Source: an uncultured Collinsella sp.
Lineage (GTDB): Bacteria; Actinomycetota; Coriobacteriia; Coriobacteriales; Coriobacteriaceae
Direction: 5' to 3'
DNA length: 6,227 bases
Assembly (NCBI GenBank): GCA_900548565.1
Contig: URKV01000106.1
Span: forward strand, 1 to 6,227
Shown here: positions 1-5,939 of the stretch, in pieces
Layout of the letters: the number at the start of each line of letters is the position of its first letter
Numbering within the stretch: the stretch's first letter is position 1
The notes under the pieces: model-generated
Told to the model about the DNA's origin: nothing
What the model saw: the letters and a program-made list of their open reading frames with translations, nothing else
Database searches by the model: none
Made by a program: the position numbers and the translations under genes

Positions 1-49
1 ACGAGATGCTCAGGAGTCTCGTGGGCTCGGAGATGTGTATAAGAGACAG
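1..49. other. Illumina Nextera i7 adapter and index (sequencing artefact)
   Basis: Bases 16-49 match the 34-nt Nextera read-2 transposase adapter, which ends in the mosaic-end sequence AGATGTGTATAAGAGACAG. Bases 1-7 (ACGAGAT) match the end of the P7 primer. The 8 bases between them (GCTCAGGA) fit an i7 index; from memory this is Nextera index N704. The order P7 tail, index, adapter is exactly that of a library molecule, so this is untrimmed adapter joined to the genomic insert, which begins at base 50. Translating through it yields the well-known contaminant peptides LLYTSPSPRDS (minus strand) and SLVGSEMCIRDR (plus strand). It has no biological function. Confidence 0.97.
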
Positions 50-1854
50 GACTCAGGCTCGGCAGGCACGTCGGCAACACCGGCTGCGCGCAGCTCTTCC
101 AAGCTCTCGAGCGTACCCTCGATGTCCTCGTGCGTCTCCTCAAATTCGGCAGCGACGCCCAGGAATTCCTGGATGTTCTCGGCGCGGCTCTCGGACTCCA
201 TGGTACCCTCGGCGCGGAAAGCCTGCAGCAGGCCCGTCTTATCGACGATCATCTCGACGACGTCCTTGAGTTCGCCGTCCATGCGGCGACCCTCGCGCAC
301 TAGCGAGACAAAGCTCGACAGGCCATTGCGCACCTTGGCGCTAAACATGCCCGTCTCGGCTGTTGCGATCTCGCAGGCCTGGAAGAACGAGCAACGGTTG
401 TCGCGCGCCAGCTGCTCAATCTTTTGGATCGAGGTGGAGCCGATGCCGCGGCGCGGCGTGTTGATAACGCGCTTGACGCTCATATCGTCTGCCGGGTTCA
501 CGATCATCTTGAGGTAGGCCATGACGTCGCGGATCTCGGCACGGTCGAAGAATCGCGTGCCGCCCACGATCTTGTAGGGCACGCCTGCGCGCAGGAACAT
601 ATCTTCGAGGATACGCGACTGGGCGTTGGTGCGGTAGAACACAGCGATATCGTCGTAACTCGTGCCCTTGGAGTGCAGCTTTTCGATCTCGCCGGCAATC
701 CAGCGGCCCTCGTCGCGCTCATCGCTTGCCTGGAAGGCCTGGATCTTCTCGCCATCGCCCTCGGCCGTAAACAGGCGCTTGTCCTTGCGCTGCGAGTTGT
801 GGCGCACCACGGCGTTGGCGGCGCTCAGGATATGGCCCGTGGAGCGGTAGTTCTGCTCCAGCTTAACGGTCTTGCAGTTTTTAAAGTCCTGCTCAAAGTC
901 CAGGATGTTGGTGATGTCGGCGCCACGCCAGCTATAAATGGACTGGTCATCGTCGCCCACGACCATGAGGTTTTGGTACTTGGCGGCCAGCAGGTTGGCG
1001 ATCTCGTACTGGACGTGATTGGTGTCCTGATACTCGTCGACGCTAATGTAGCGGAAGCGCTCTTGGTACTTGTCGAGCACCTCGGGGCGGGTGCGCAGCA
1101 GCTCAAGCGTGCGCACGAGCAGGTCGTCGAAGTCCATCGCGTTGGCGGCGCGCAGGCGGCGTTCCAGCTCCAGGTAGACCTGCGCGGCCTTTTTGTCGTT
1201 GGGGCTGTCGGCGGATTTGAGCATGTCCTCGGGGCCGATCATGGCGTTTTTGGCCGAACTGATCTTGCTGCGGATCATATTGATGGGGAATTGCTTTTGC
1301 TCGATACCGAGCGCCTGCATAATATCGCGCACCATGCGCTTGGAATCGTCGTCATCGTAGATGGTGAACTGACCGGTGTAGCCCAGCAGGTCAGCGTCCT
1401 CGCGCAGCATACGCACGCACATGGCATGGAAGGTGCACACCCACATGCCACGGGTGCCGCTGGGAATGAGCGCCGCCAGACGCTCACGCATCTCGGCCGC
1501 GGCCTTGTTGGTAAACGTGATGGCAAGGATCTGCCAGGGCTTAACGCCCAGATCGCCGAGCATATGTGCGATGCGAAAGGTCAAGACGCGGGTCTTGCCC
1601 GAGCCGGCGCCGGCAAGGACCAGCAACGGACCCTCGGTGGTCAGGACCGCCTCGCGCTGGGCGGGATTAAGGCTGTCGAGGTCGACGAGCGGCTTGGCGG
1701 GTTTGGATGCCGGCGCGGGAGCGTCGTAGATGTCGAGCGGAACGAGCTCGGGCTCCGGCGCAGCGGGGGCGGTGTATGCATCGAGCGGCACGGGTTCCGG
1801 CGTGGGCGGCACGGGTACCGCGGCGTTCTTTTCCCAGGGCAAGGGCTGGGTCAT
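50..1854 (-). CDS. pcrA: ATP-dependent DNA helicase PcrA/UvrD (superfamily 1), 3' truncated
   Basis: This is a 3'-to-5' DNA helicase of the UvrD/Rep family, known to act in nucleotide excision repair, in removing stalled RNA polymerase and in plasmid replication. Seen from the ATG at 1854: a proline-rich extension (residues 1-60), the Q motif LNPAQREAV (about 62-70), Walker A GAGSGKT (82-88), motif Ia TFTNKAAAEM (113-122), motif II DEYQDTN (273-279), motif III GDDDQSIYSWRGAD (300-313), motif IV EQNYRS (333-338), and the start of the 2B/2A region with PRRGIG (467-472). The genomic reading ends at residue 602. Motifs V and VI and the C-terminal tail, roughly 150-200 residues in a usual PcrA of 720-750 aa, are missing because the contig ends in adapter. 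The last 12 codons of the open frame are adapter. The start at 1854 is chosen because AGGAG lies 6 bases upstream; an in-frame ATG at 1938 lies upstream of the likely promoter. PcrA is preferred over UvrD or Rep because of the Gram-positive context, but these are hard to separate. Confidence 0.95.
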
Positions 1855-1915
1855 GGGCGACTCCTCATCTGACGGACGGCGCGCCTGCGGGCGGCGCCAT
1901 AGTTTGAGCCGTACC

Positions 1916-1946
1916 AGTATACCGAGCCGCGCGGACACCGACGCAA
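1916..1946 (-). promoter_or_regulatory. Candidate pcrA promoter
   Basis: On the minus strand a TATACT -10 element (1921-1916) follows TTGCGT (1946-1941) after a 19-base spacer, which is slightly long. Transcription would start near 1909, giving a leader of about 55 bases before the ATG at 1854. The AGGAG ribosome site (1865-1861) lies within that leader. The -10 is a good match and the -35 is moderate. The position also argues against translation starting at the upstream in-frame ATG at 1938. Confidence 0.4.
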
Positions 1947-2021
1947 ATCACACCACGACTCCGTCCGCCACAATCGGGCCCGCCCAGCGGATTTGGCGCA
2001 ATGGGGTCAGGTTACTTTGCA

Positions 2022-2033
2022 CCAATCTATTGG
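2022..2033. repeat. 12-bp palindrome CCAAT-CT-ATTGG upstream of pcrA
   Basis: Two perfect 5-base inverted arms surround a CT centre, flanked by TTGC on the left and CAA on the right, so the symmetry extends imperfectly. It lies about 100 bases upstream of the pcrA promoter candidate and about 70 bases beyond the uppP terminator. It could be an operator for an unknown dimeric regulator or chance. Apart from this, the promoter and the terminator, I see nothing in the 333-base gap 1855-2187. Confidence 0.25.
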
Positions 2034-2100
2034 CAATCACGAAACCGCCGATGTCATGGCAGCAGCAGCGAGCGGCGGCCAGGGCGAACAAATTGGCATG

Positions 2101-2143
2101 AAAAAGGGGGCAGCATAGACCTTTTGGTCATGCCACCCCCTTT
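2101..2143 (-). terminator. Rho-independent terminator of uppP
   Basis: On the minus strand a long stem begins AAAGGGGG, has a TG/CA internal mismatch, then GCAT, one bulged base and GACC, closed by an AAAA loop. It ends in CCCCC followed directly by five T residues (2105-2101). The uppP stop codon is 45 bases upstream. On the plus strand the hairpin is followed by only three T, so it works best for minus-strand transcripts. It separates uppP from pcrA, which therefore needs its own promoter. Confidence 0.88.
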
Positions 2144-2187
2144 GAATGACAAGCTGTCGCCCCGGCCGCCGCGCAGCGTCGACTAAG

Positions 2188-3168
2188 TTAGAGGCCGAGC
2201 ATCGGCTCCAGAACGAAGAAATATGCGAGCACTACGATGCCCAGGATGATGCGGTAAACACCGAAGCACTTAAAGTCGTGACGGCGCACGAAGCCCATAA
2301 GCCACTTGATGGCGATGAGCGAAACCACAAAGGCCACAACGCAGCCCACGCCCAAGATAGCGACCTCGTTGGCGCCGAACGTACCGCCCTTGATGAAATA
2401 CTTGACCAGCTTGAGCGCACTCGCGCCAAACATGACAGGGATGGCTAGGAAGAACGTAAACTTGGAGGCCACCGAACGCGTGCAGCCCAAAAGCAGGCCG
2501 CCGATGATAGTAGAACCGGAGCGAGACGTTCCAGGCACCAGCGAAAGCACCTGGAAGCAGCCGATACCCAGCGCAGTCTTCCAGCTCAGGTCCTCGAGCG
2601 TGGCGATGGAGCCAAAGTCCAGATTCTCGTCATCGTCCTCATCCTCAGCGGTAGCCGCGGCAGGCGCCGCAAAGTGCGCACCGGCGGGACGTCCGCCCGA
2701 CACCACAGCACGCGAACCAAACGAACCGGCAACGGCCATTTCCTCGCGCTTGTTCGCGCGCCAGTTCTCGATCACGATAAACAGCACGCCGTACACAATG
2801 AGCGCCAGCGCCACGACGGGAGCATTGTAGAAATGCTCCTCCATCCAGTCGTTGAGCGGCAGGCCGATCGCCGCGGCGGGAATGCAGCCGAGCACAATCT
2901 TGCCCCACAGCACCCAGGTGTCGCGACGGCCCTCCTTGCCCTTGCTGGGCGAGAACGGATTGAGCTCATGGAAGAACAGCACACAGACGGCCAGAATGGC
3001 CCCGAGCTGAATCACGACCAGGAACATATTCCAGAACGTCTCGCTCACGTTCATCTTGACGAACTCGTCCACCAAGATCATGTGACCGGTCGACGAAACA
3101 GGCAGCCATTCGGTGATGCCCTCGACCAGGCCCATGAAGGCAGATTTTAGAAGCTCGATAATATCCAA
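2188..3168 (-). CDS. uppP: Undecaprenyl-diphosphatase UppP (BacA family) with acidic insert
   Basis: UppP is an integral membrane enzyme that removes a phosphate from undecaprenyl diphosphate, recycling the lipid carrier for peptidoglycan and other envelope polymers; extra copies give bacitracin tolerance. Seen in 326 residues: the N-terminal catalytic motif VEGITEWLPVSSTGH (E16, E20, S26, H29), the second motif PGTSRSGST (212-220, R216), and several hydrophobic helices, including about 48-66, 118-134, 240-257, 268-290 and 305-320. The family is usually 265-285 aa. The excess is a hydrophilic segment at about 139-190 that contains a run of D/E (175-182), placed between IENW and the conserved SWKTALGIG. 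No ATG fits the N-terminus. TTG at 3168 is chosen because the protein then starts DIIELLKSAFMGLVEG as in homologues, and a GAGGGGG ribosome site precedes it. A GTG at 3189 is an alternative. The gene stands alone, divergent from the stress protein gene, and ends at a clear terminator. Confidence 0.95.
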   Translation of the reverse strand: MDIIELLKSAFMGLVEGITEWLPVSSTGHMILVDEFVKMNVSETFWNMFLVVIQLGAILAVCVLFFHELNPFSPSKGKEGRRDTWVLWGKIVLGCIPAAAIGLPLNDWMEEHFYNAPVVALALIVYGVLFIVIENWRANKREEMAVAGSFGSRAVVSGGRPAGAHFAAPAAATAEDEDDDENLDFGSIATLEDLSWKTALGIGCFQVLSLVPGTSRSGSTIIGGLLLGCTRSVASKFTFFLAIPVMFGASALKLVKYFIKGGTFGANEVAILGVGCVVAFVVSLIAIKWLMGFVRRHDFKCFGVYRIILGIVVLAYFFVLEPMLGL

Positions 3169-3228
3169 AGGGACCCCCTCGTTAGACACCCGCCGATATT
3201 GTTCTGCGGACGGTGCGGGCGATGTCCC

Positions 3229-3234
3229 ATTATC
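3229..3234 (-). promoter_or_regulatory. Candidate uppP -10 element
   Basis: The minus strand reads GATAATGGG at 3234-3226, matching the -10 consensus at five of six bases. It would give a leader of about 54 bases before the TTG start at 3168. I find no recognisable -35 hexamer at 16-18 bases, so the promoter may need an activator. The same ATAATGGG string occurs upstream of the response regulator gene. Confidence 0.35.
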
Positions 3235-3283
3235 AACCGTTGGCGGCGCGCCTGCGCCTACCCTTACCAAAAAACTCGTCCGT

Positions 3284-3297
3284 TCACAGAATTGCGA
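3284..3297 (-). promoter_or_regulatory. Possible Bce-type operator between uppP and the stress protein gene
   Basis: The plus strand reads TCACA-GAAT-TGCGA. The first half fits the TNACA half-site of the published BceR-type consensus TNACA-N4-TGTAA; the second half is weak (T, G and final A match). Its centre is about 61 bases upstream of the uppP -10 candidate. It shares ACAGAAYTG with the site at 5859-5872, in the same orientation relative to its gene. It also lies just upstream of the divergent -10 candidate at 3321. This is inference from similarity by eye. Confidence 0.3.
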
Positions 3298-3320
3298 GCG
3301 GTCAAACCGAAATCCTTGGG

Positions 3321-3326
3321 TATAAC
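3321..3326 (+). promoter_or_regulatory. Candidate -10 element for the stress protein gene
   Basis: TATAAC, preceded by TTGGG, is the best -10-like hexamer between the divergent genes on the plus strand. TTGCGA at 3292-3297 could be a -35, but the 23-base spacer is too long, and no better hexamer is visible. A start near 3333 would give a leader of about 84 bases that is very GC-rich from 3345 to 3400. Weak evidence. Confidence 0.25.
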
Positions 3327-3416
3327 TGCAACAAGATAAAGTGTCCGGCGGCCAACGCGCCCGCGCCCGCCCGACGCACGAGCCCCGCGCCCGTGCGATA
3401 GACCAAGGAGGAAACC

Positions 3417-3854
3417 ATGAACGAGGGCTACACCAAGGTATTTGTTTCACTCGACGGTACTGAGCAGCAGGATTTTGTGCTCGCACGCGCCATCAAGGTC
3501 GCCGCGAACAACGGCGCCAAGCTGATTATCGGCCACGTTATCGATTCCACGGCGCTCGAGAGCGCCGGTTCCTATCCGGTCGATCTGGTCAACGGCCTAG
3601 AGGAGGCATTTAAGAACTCCATCGCCAAGCAGCTCGAAGAGGCCAAGGCCAATCCCGACATTCCCGAGGTCGAGGTCATGATTCGCGCCGGCCGCATTCG
3701 CGAGACGCTCAAGGACGAGATGCTCGACGTGGTTAAGCCCGACCTGGTGCTCTGCGGCGCACGCGGCCTGTCCTCGATCAAGTATGCGCTGCTGGGTTCG
3801 ATTTCGACGTTCCTGCTGCGCAACACGGACTGCGACATCTTGGTCGTGAAGTAG
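3417..3854 (+). CDS. Universal stress protein, UspA family, ATP-binding type
   Basis: A 145-residue single-domain cytoplasmic Usp protein, the usual length for the family. The alpha/beta fold starts with the strand KVFVSLDGTE (7-16), where D13 is the conserved nucleotide-contacting acidic residue. It ends with the ATP-binding motif G-2X-G-9X-G-S, seen as G114, G117 and G127-S128, followed by the final strand CDILVVK. This places it in the ATP-binding group rather than the UspA group that lacks the motif. Such proteins form dimers and are linked to survival under starvation, oxidative or envelope stress, but the exact role of this one cannot be read from sequence. The start is clear: AAGGAGG (3405-3411) lies 5 bases before the ATG. 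The gene is single, divergent from uppP and convergent with the kinase gene. It is followed by a long hairpin and a strong terminator. Confidence 0.93.
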   Translation: MNEGYTKVFVSLDGTEQQDFVLARAIKVAANNGAKLIIGHVIDSTALESAGSYPVDLVNGLEEAFKNSIAKQLEEAKANPDIPEVEVMIRAGRIRETLKDEMLDVVKPDLVLCGARGLSSIKYALLGSISTFLLRNTDCDILVVK

Positions 3855-3867
3855 GTTCCTTCCCGCC

Positions 3868-3958
3868 GGCGCAGGGCCTGCGGGGTTATCACGCCGACGT
3901 CCTCGCCGCTTCGCGGCTGCGGGATGTCGGCTTAGATAACCCCTCCCGGCCTTGCGCC
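3868..3958 (+). repeat. 91-base imperfect palindrome in the 3' region of the stress protein gene
   Basis: Left arm 3868-3909 pairs with right arm 3913-3958. The blocks are GGCGCA/TGCGCC, GGCC/GGCC, GGGGTTATC/GATAACCCC, GCCGACGTCC/GGATGTCGGC and GCCGC/GCGGC, with a TTC loop and small internal loops between blocks. About 37 pairs form. Two imperfect positions (3874 with 3952, 3899 with 3925) are G-U wobbles in plus-strand RNA but would be A-C mismatches in minus-strand RNA. That favours a structure in the stress-gene transcript. No T-run follows, so it is not a standard terminator. It may be an RNA-stabilising 3' structure or a dispersed palindromic repeat. Confidence 0.75.
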
Positions 3959-3998
3959 TTCGTCACCGTACTTCAACGAGTTGGCTGATAAAAGATGG

Positions 3999-4032
3999 CG
4001 TGCCGCCCCGTTTGGGGCGGCACGTTTTGTTT
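3999..4032 (+). terminator. Strong rho-independent terminator of the stress protein gene
   Basis: A perfect 11-bp stem CGTGCCGCCCC/GGGGCGGCACG (3999-4009 with 4014-4024) with a GTTT loop is followed at once by TTTTGTTT. It lies about 145 bases after the stress protein stop codon, beyond the long palindrome. On the minus strand the stem is followed by CCATCTTTT, a weaker and delayed T-run, so it may also stop kinase transcripts that end at 4055. Confidence 0.9.
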
Positions 4033-4054
4033 GGGCGGCCGTTTGCCGTGTGCG

Positions 4055-5098
4055 TTACTCAAAGTATTGGAACTTGTTCGTTGAAAAAGCGAATGTTACG
4101 ACGAAGCCTTCGCCCGGCTCCGATGCCGCGGTGACGTCGATGCCCATCTTGGAGCACAGACGCGCCACCAAGTAGAGGCCGATGCCCGTTGCGCGCTTGG
4201 TGGTGCGGCCGTTGTCGCCGGTAAAGCCCTTCTCGAACACGCGCGGCAGGTCTGCCGCACACACGCCACAGCCGTTGTCCGCGACGGTAAGCTCGATGCG
4301 CTCGCTTGCCAGACCCTCGTCCAGCAACGCACCCGAAAACACGATCTTTGCGCCGTCCTCACGCGCATATTTAATGCTGTTCTGAATGAGCTGGCCCAGA
4401 ATAAACTCGAGCCACTTCTCGTCGGTAAAGACCTCAAAGTCGAGGTTCTCGCACACCGGCGCCACGTGTGCCGCGATGAGCTCGCGCGCATTGGCCTTGA
4501 TTGCGCCCGTCACCAGAGCCTTGAGGTTCCAACGTCGAATCAGATAATCGCGCTCCACAACCTCCGAGCGCGCATAGTAGAGCGCCTGGTCGATATAGCG
4601 CTCCACGCGGGCAAGCTCGCGACCGAGGTCATCTACGCGCGACAGGTCATCTTCGCTGCCGTCCAGGTTTTCCAAAATCAGATGGGCTGCCGCCAGAGGC
4701 AGCTTGGCCTCGTGGACCCAGCTCTCGATATAGTCGCGATAGTCATCGGTCTGGCGCCTGCCTTCGGCAACCTCGTCACAAGCGGCTTTGCCCACCCGGC
4801 GCAAGACCTCGTACTCGAGCTCGCCCTCGGCATAGGTCGGACATTGCACCATCTCCTGCACCCATGCGGGACTCTCGAGCTCCTCTGCCGCACGCTCCAG
4901 CTGGCGCAGAAAACGACGACGGCGCGCGTACTCGATCACGATGCCCAGCATACCGAAGATATAGGACACGCCGACCGCCACGACCACGATGGAAACGGGT
5001 GCGCCGGCGACCGTCAGCACAAAGCAGCTCAGCAGCACGCCGCACGTCCACACGGCGACGGGAAGCAGCGCATCTTTGAAGAATTTGGCAAACGACAT
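4055..5098 (-). CDS. Sensor histidine kinase, BceS-like intramembrane-sensing type
   Basis: Membrane kinase of 347 residues. Two hydrophobic helices (about 11-31 and 35-56) are joined by only a few residues, so no extracellular sensor domain exists. This is typical of intramembrane-sensing kinases, which in the Bce family usually receive their signal from an ABC transporter. A basic stretch YARRRR follows helix 2. The H-box is ESWVHEAKLPL with the phosphorylated histidine at H129; WVHxxKxP is characteristic of the BceS/GraS group. The ATPase domain has the N-box QLIQNSIKYA (N240), G1 DNGCG (D274-G278), F-box VFEKGFTG (287-294) and G2 GIGLYL (305-310). All catalytic residues appear present. 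The ATG at 5098 lies 9 bases after the regulator stop codon, and its AGGGG ribosome site overlaps that TAG stop, suggesting coupled translation. The gene ends 30 bases from a hairpin shared with the convergent stress protein gene. No transporter is visible in the window. Confidence 0.93.
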   Translation of the reverse strand: MSFAKFFKDALLPVAVWTCGVLLSCFVLTVAGAPVSIVVVAVGVSYIFGMLGIVIEYARRRRFLRQLERAAEELESPAWVQEMVQCPTYAEGELEYEVLRRVGKAACDEVAEGRRQTDDYRDYIESWVHEAKLPLAAAHLILENLDGSEDDLSRVDDLGRELARVERYIDQALYYARSEVVERDYLIRRWNLKALVTGAIKANARELIAAHVAPVCENLDFEVFTDEKWLEFILGQLIQNSIKYAREDGAKIVFSGALLDEGLASERIELTVADNGCGVCAADLPRVFEKGFTGDNGRTTKRATGIGLYLVARLCSKMGIDVTAASEPGEGFVVTFAFSTNKFQYFE

Positions 5099-5107
5099 AG
5101 CCGGCCC

Positions 5108-5779
5108 CTAGACCGAATAGCCCTGGCCGCGGTGCGTCGTCAAATACCCCTTGATGCCGATTTTTTCGAGCGTGGTGCGCAGGCGGTTGATGTTGACGGT
5201 GAGCGTATTGTCGTCCACGAAGGCGTCGGAGTCCCACAGGTCCTGCATGATGGCCGAGCGCGAAACGATCTTGCCCGCGCGGCTCAGAAGCAGCGAGAGG
5301 ATACGCAGCTCGTTTTTGGTGAGCTCGGTGCTGGTGCCCGTTTGCGTGTTGGTGACCATGGAGCGTGCGAGGTCAAGCTCCAGTCCTTTGTGGACGAGCG
5401 TGCTGCGCTCGCCCGCCGCCGCGGTGCGACGCAGCAAGGCATTGATGCGCGCCACGAGCACACGGGCGCTATAGGGCTTGGGAACAAAGTCGTCCGCGCC
5501 GAGCGTCATGGCCATGACCTCGTCAATCTCGGTCGCGCGCGACGTGAGGACGATGATGGGAACCTCGGATTCGCGGCGAACCTCATGGCAGATATGCTGG
5601 CCGTCCTTGACGGGAAGCGTCAGGTCGAGCAGCACCAGGTCGGGCGCGGCGGCGAGAATATCGCGCGAAACATGCTCAAACGATTCGCATGCCTCAACCT
5701 CAAACCCGGCGCGGGCAAGGGTGTCGATAAGCTCACGACGAATGGGCTCGTCGTCCTCAACGACATAGATCAGCGCCAT
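5108..5779 (-). CDS. OmpR-family response regulator, BceR-like
   Basis: DNA-binding response regulator of 223 residues and partner of the kinase directly downstream. The receiver domain (1-115) has the acidic pocket E8-D9-D10, phosphoacceptor D52 in LLDLTLP, T78 in IIVLTSR and K100 in PKP. The C-terminal winged helix (about 128-223) contains LTKNELRILSLLL and VDDNTLTVNINRLR. Both stretches are typical of the BceR group of OmpR-type regulators, whose members switch on resistance transporters and other envelope-defence genes under lipid II-cycle antibiotics. The length and both domains are complete. The ATG at 5779 has only a G-rich, moderately good ribosome site upstream (GGGGGGCGG). It is the first gene of a two-gene operon with 9 bases between the genes. 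The upstream region carries a -10 candidate and a possible autoregulatory operator. The specific inducer and targets are unknown. Confidence 0.94.
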   Translation of the reverse strand: MALIYVVEDDEPIRRELIDTLARAGFEVEACESFEHVSRDILAAAPDLVLLDLTLPVKDGQHICHEVRRESEVPIIVLTSRATEIDEVMAMTLGADDFVPKPYSARVLVARINALLRRTAAAGERSTLVHKGLELDLARSMVTNTQTGTSTELTKNELRILSLLLSRAGKIVSRSAIMQDLWDSDAFVDDNTLTVNINRLRTTLEKIGIKGYLTTHRGQGYSV

Positions 5780-5812
5780 GGATTCCGCCCCCCATCTTGG
5801 TTGTCTTGCCCC

Positions 5813-5818
5813 ATTATG
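5813..5818 (-). promoter_or_regulatory. Candidate -10 element of the two-component operon
   Basis: The minus strand reads CATAATGGGG at 5818-5809, five of six matches to the -10 consensus, about 34 bases before the regulator ATG. No good -35 hexamer stands 16-18 bases upstream, where the sequence is GCGCGT-like. This would fit a promoter that needs an activator. ATAATGGG also occurs upstream of uppP. Confidence 0.35.
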
Positions 5819-5858
5819 ACCGCGGATCCGCAGATACGCGCCTCACGCGGCACCAAAG

Positions 5859-5872
5859 TGACAGAACTGTTC
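5859..5872 (-). promoter_or_regulatory. Possible BceR-type operator upstream of the two-component operon
   Basis: The plus strand reads TGACA-GAAC-TGTTC, an imperfect inverted repeat with four bases between the halves. It fits the published BceR-type consensus TNACA-N4-TGTAA fully in the first half and in TGT of the second. Its centre is about 52 bases upstream of the -10 candidate, a plausible place for an OmpR-type activator. A related site lies upstream of uppP. Confidence 0.4.
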
Positions 5873-5903
5873 GCGAGTGGCAGAGGCTTGCCTCTCGCTC
5901 GCG
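5872..5903. repeat. Hairpin between the unknown gene and the two-component operon
   Basis: CGCGAG (5872-5877) pairs with CTCGCG (5898-5903), and AGAGG (5882-5886) pairs with CCTCT (5891-5895) around a CTTG loop, with an asymmetric internal loop between the two stems. No T-run follows on either strand. It abuts the operator candidate. It could help end the upstream minus-strand transcript or be part of the control region. Confidence 0.5.
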
Positions 5904-5909
5904 ACGAGC

Positions 5910-5939
5910 ACGGGAATTAAATGAGTTTTTAATCCCCGT
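5910..5939 (-). repeat. Hairpin 14 bases after the unknown gene
   Basis: A 12-bp stem (5910-5921 with 5928-5939; arms ACGGGAATTAAA and TTTAATCCCCGT) with a 6-base loop. The only imperfect position is a G-U wobble in minus-strand RNA and would be A-C in plus-strand RNA, which fits a 3' structure of the minus-strand gene ending at 5954. No T-tract follows, so it is at best a weak terminator. Confidence 0.5.

Noticed and set aside
424..1872. Long plus-strand open frame opposite the helicase gene (482 codons)
   Set aside because: It is antisense to a clearly conserved helicase, rich in His, Val and Ala as expected from the complement of GC-biased codons, and shows no domain or ribosome site.
1855..1938. 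Helicase start at the upstream in-frame ATG (1938)
   Set aside because: The added 28 residues are Arg-rich with no family similarity, there is no ribosome site, and a TATACT promoter element lies inside them. AGGAG stands at the right distance from the ATG at 1854.
3169..3486. N-terminal extension of uppP across the intergenic region into the stress protein gene
   Set aside because: It would overlap the start of the divergent gene and its ribosome site, and the extra 106 residues resemble no UppP N-terminus.
3868..3958. The 91-base palindrome as the terminator of the stress protein gene
   Set aside because: No T-run follows on either strand, and a far better intrinsic terminator lies at 3999-4032.
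5822..5831. Palindrome GCGGATCCGC as an operator
   Set aside because: A 10-bp GC-rich palindrome around a BamHI-type GATCC is easily due to chance at this composition, and no second copy was seen.
4466..5920. Long plus-strand open frame opposite the two-component operon (484 codons)
   Set aside because: It spans the complement of two unrelated genes and their junction, and its composition follows the minus-strand codon bias; no recognisable protein.
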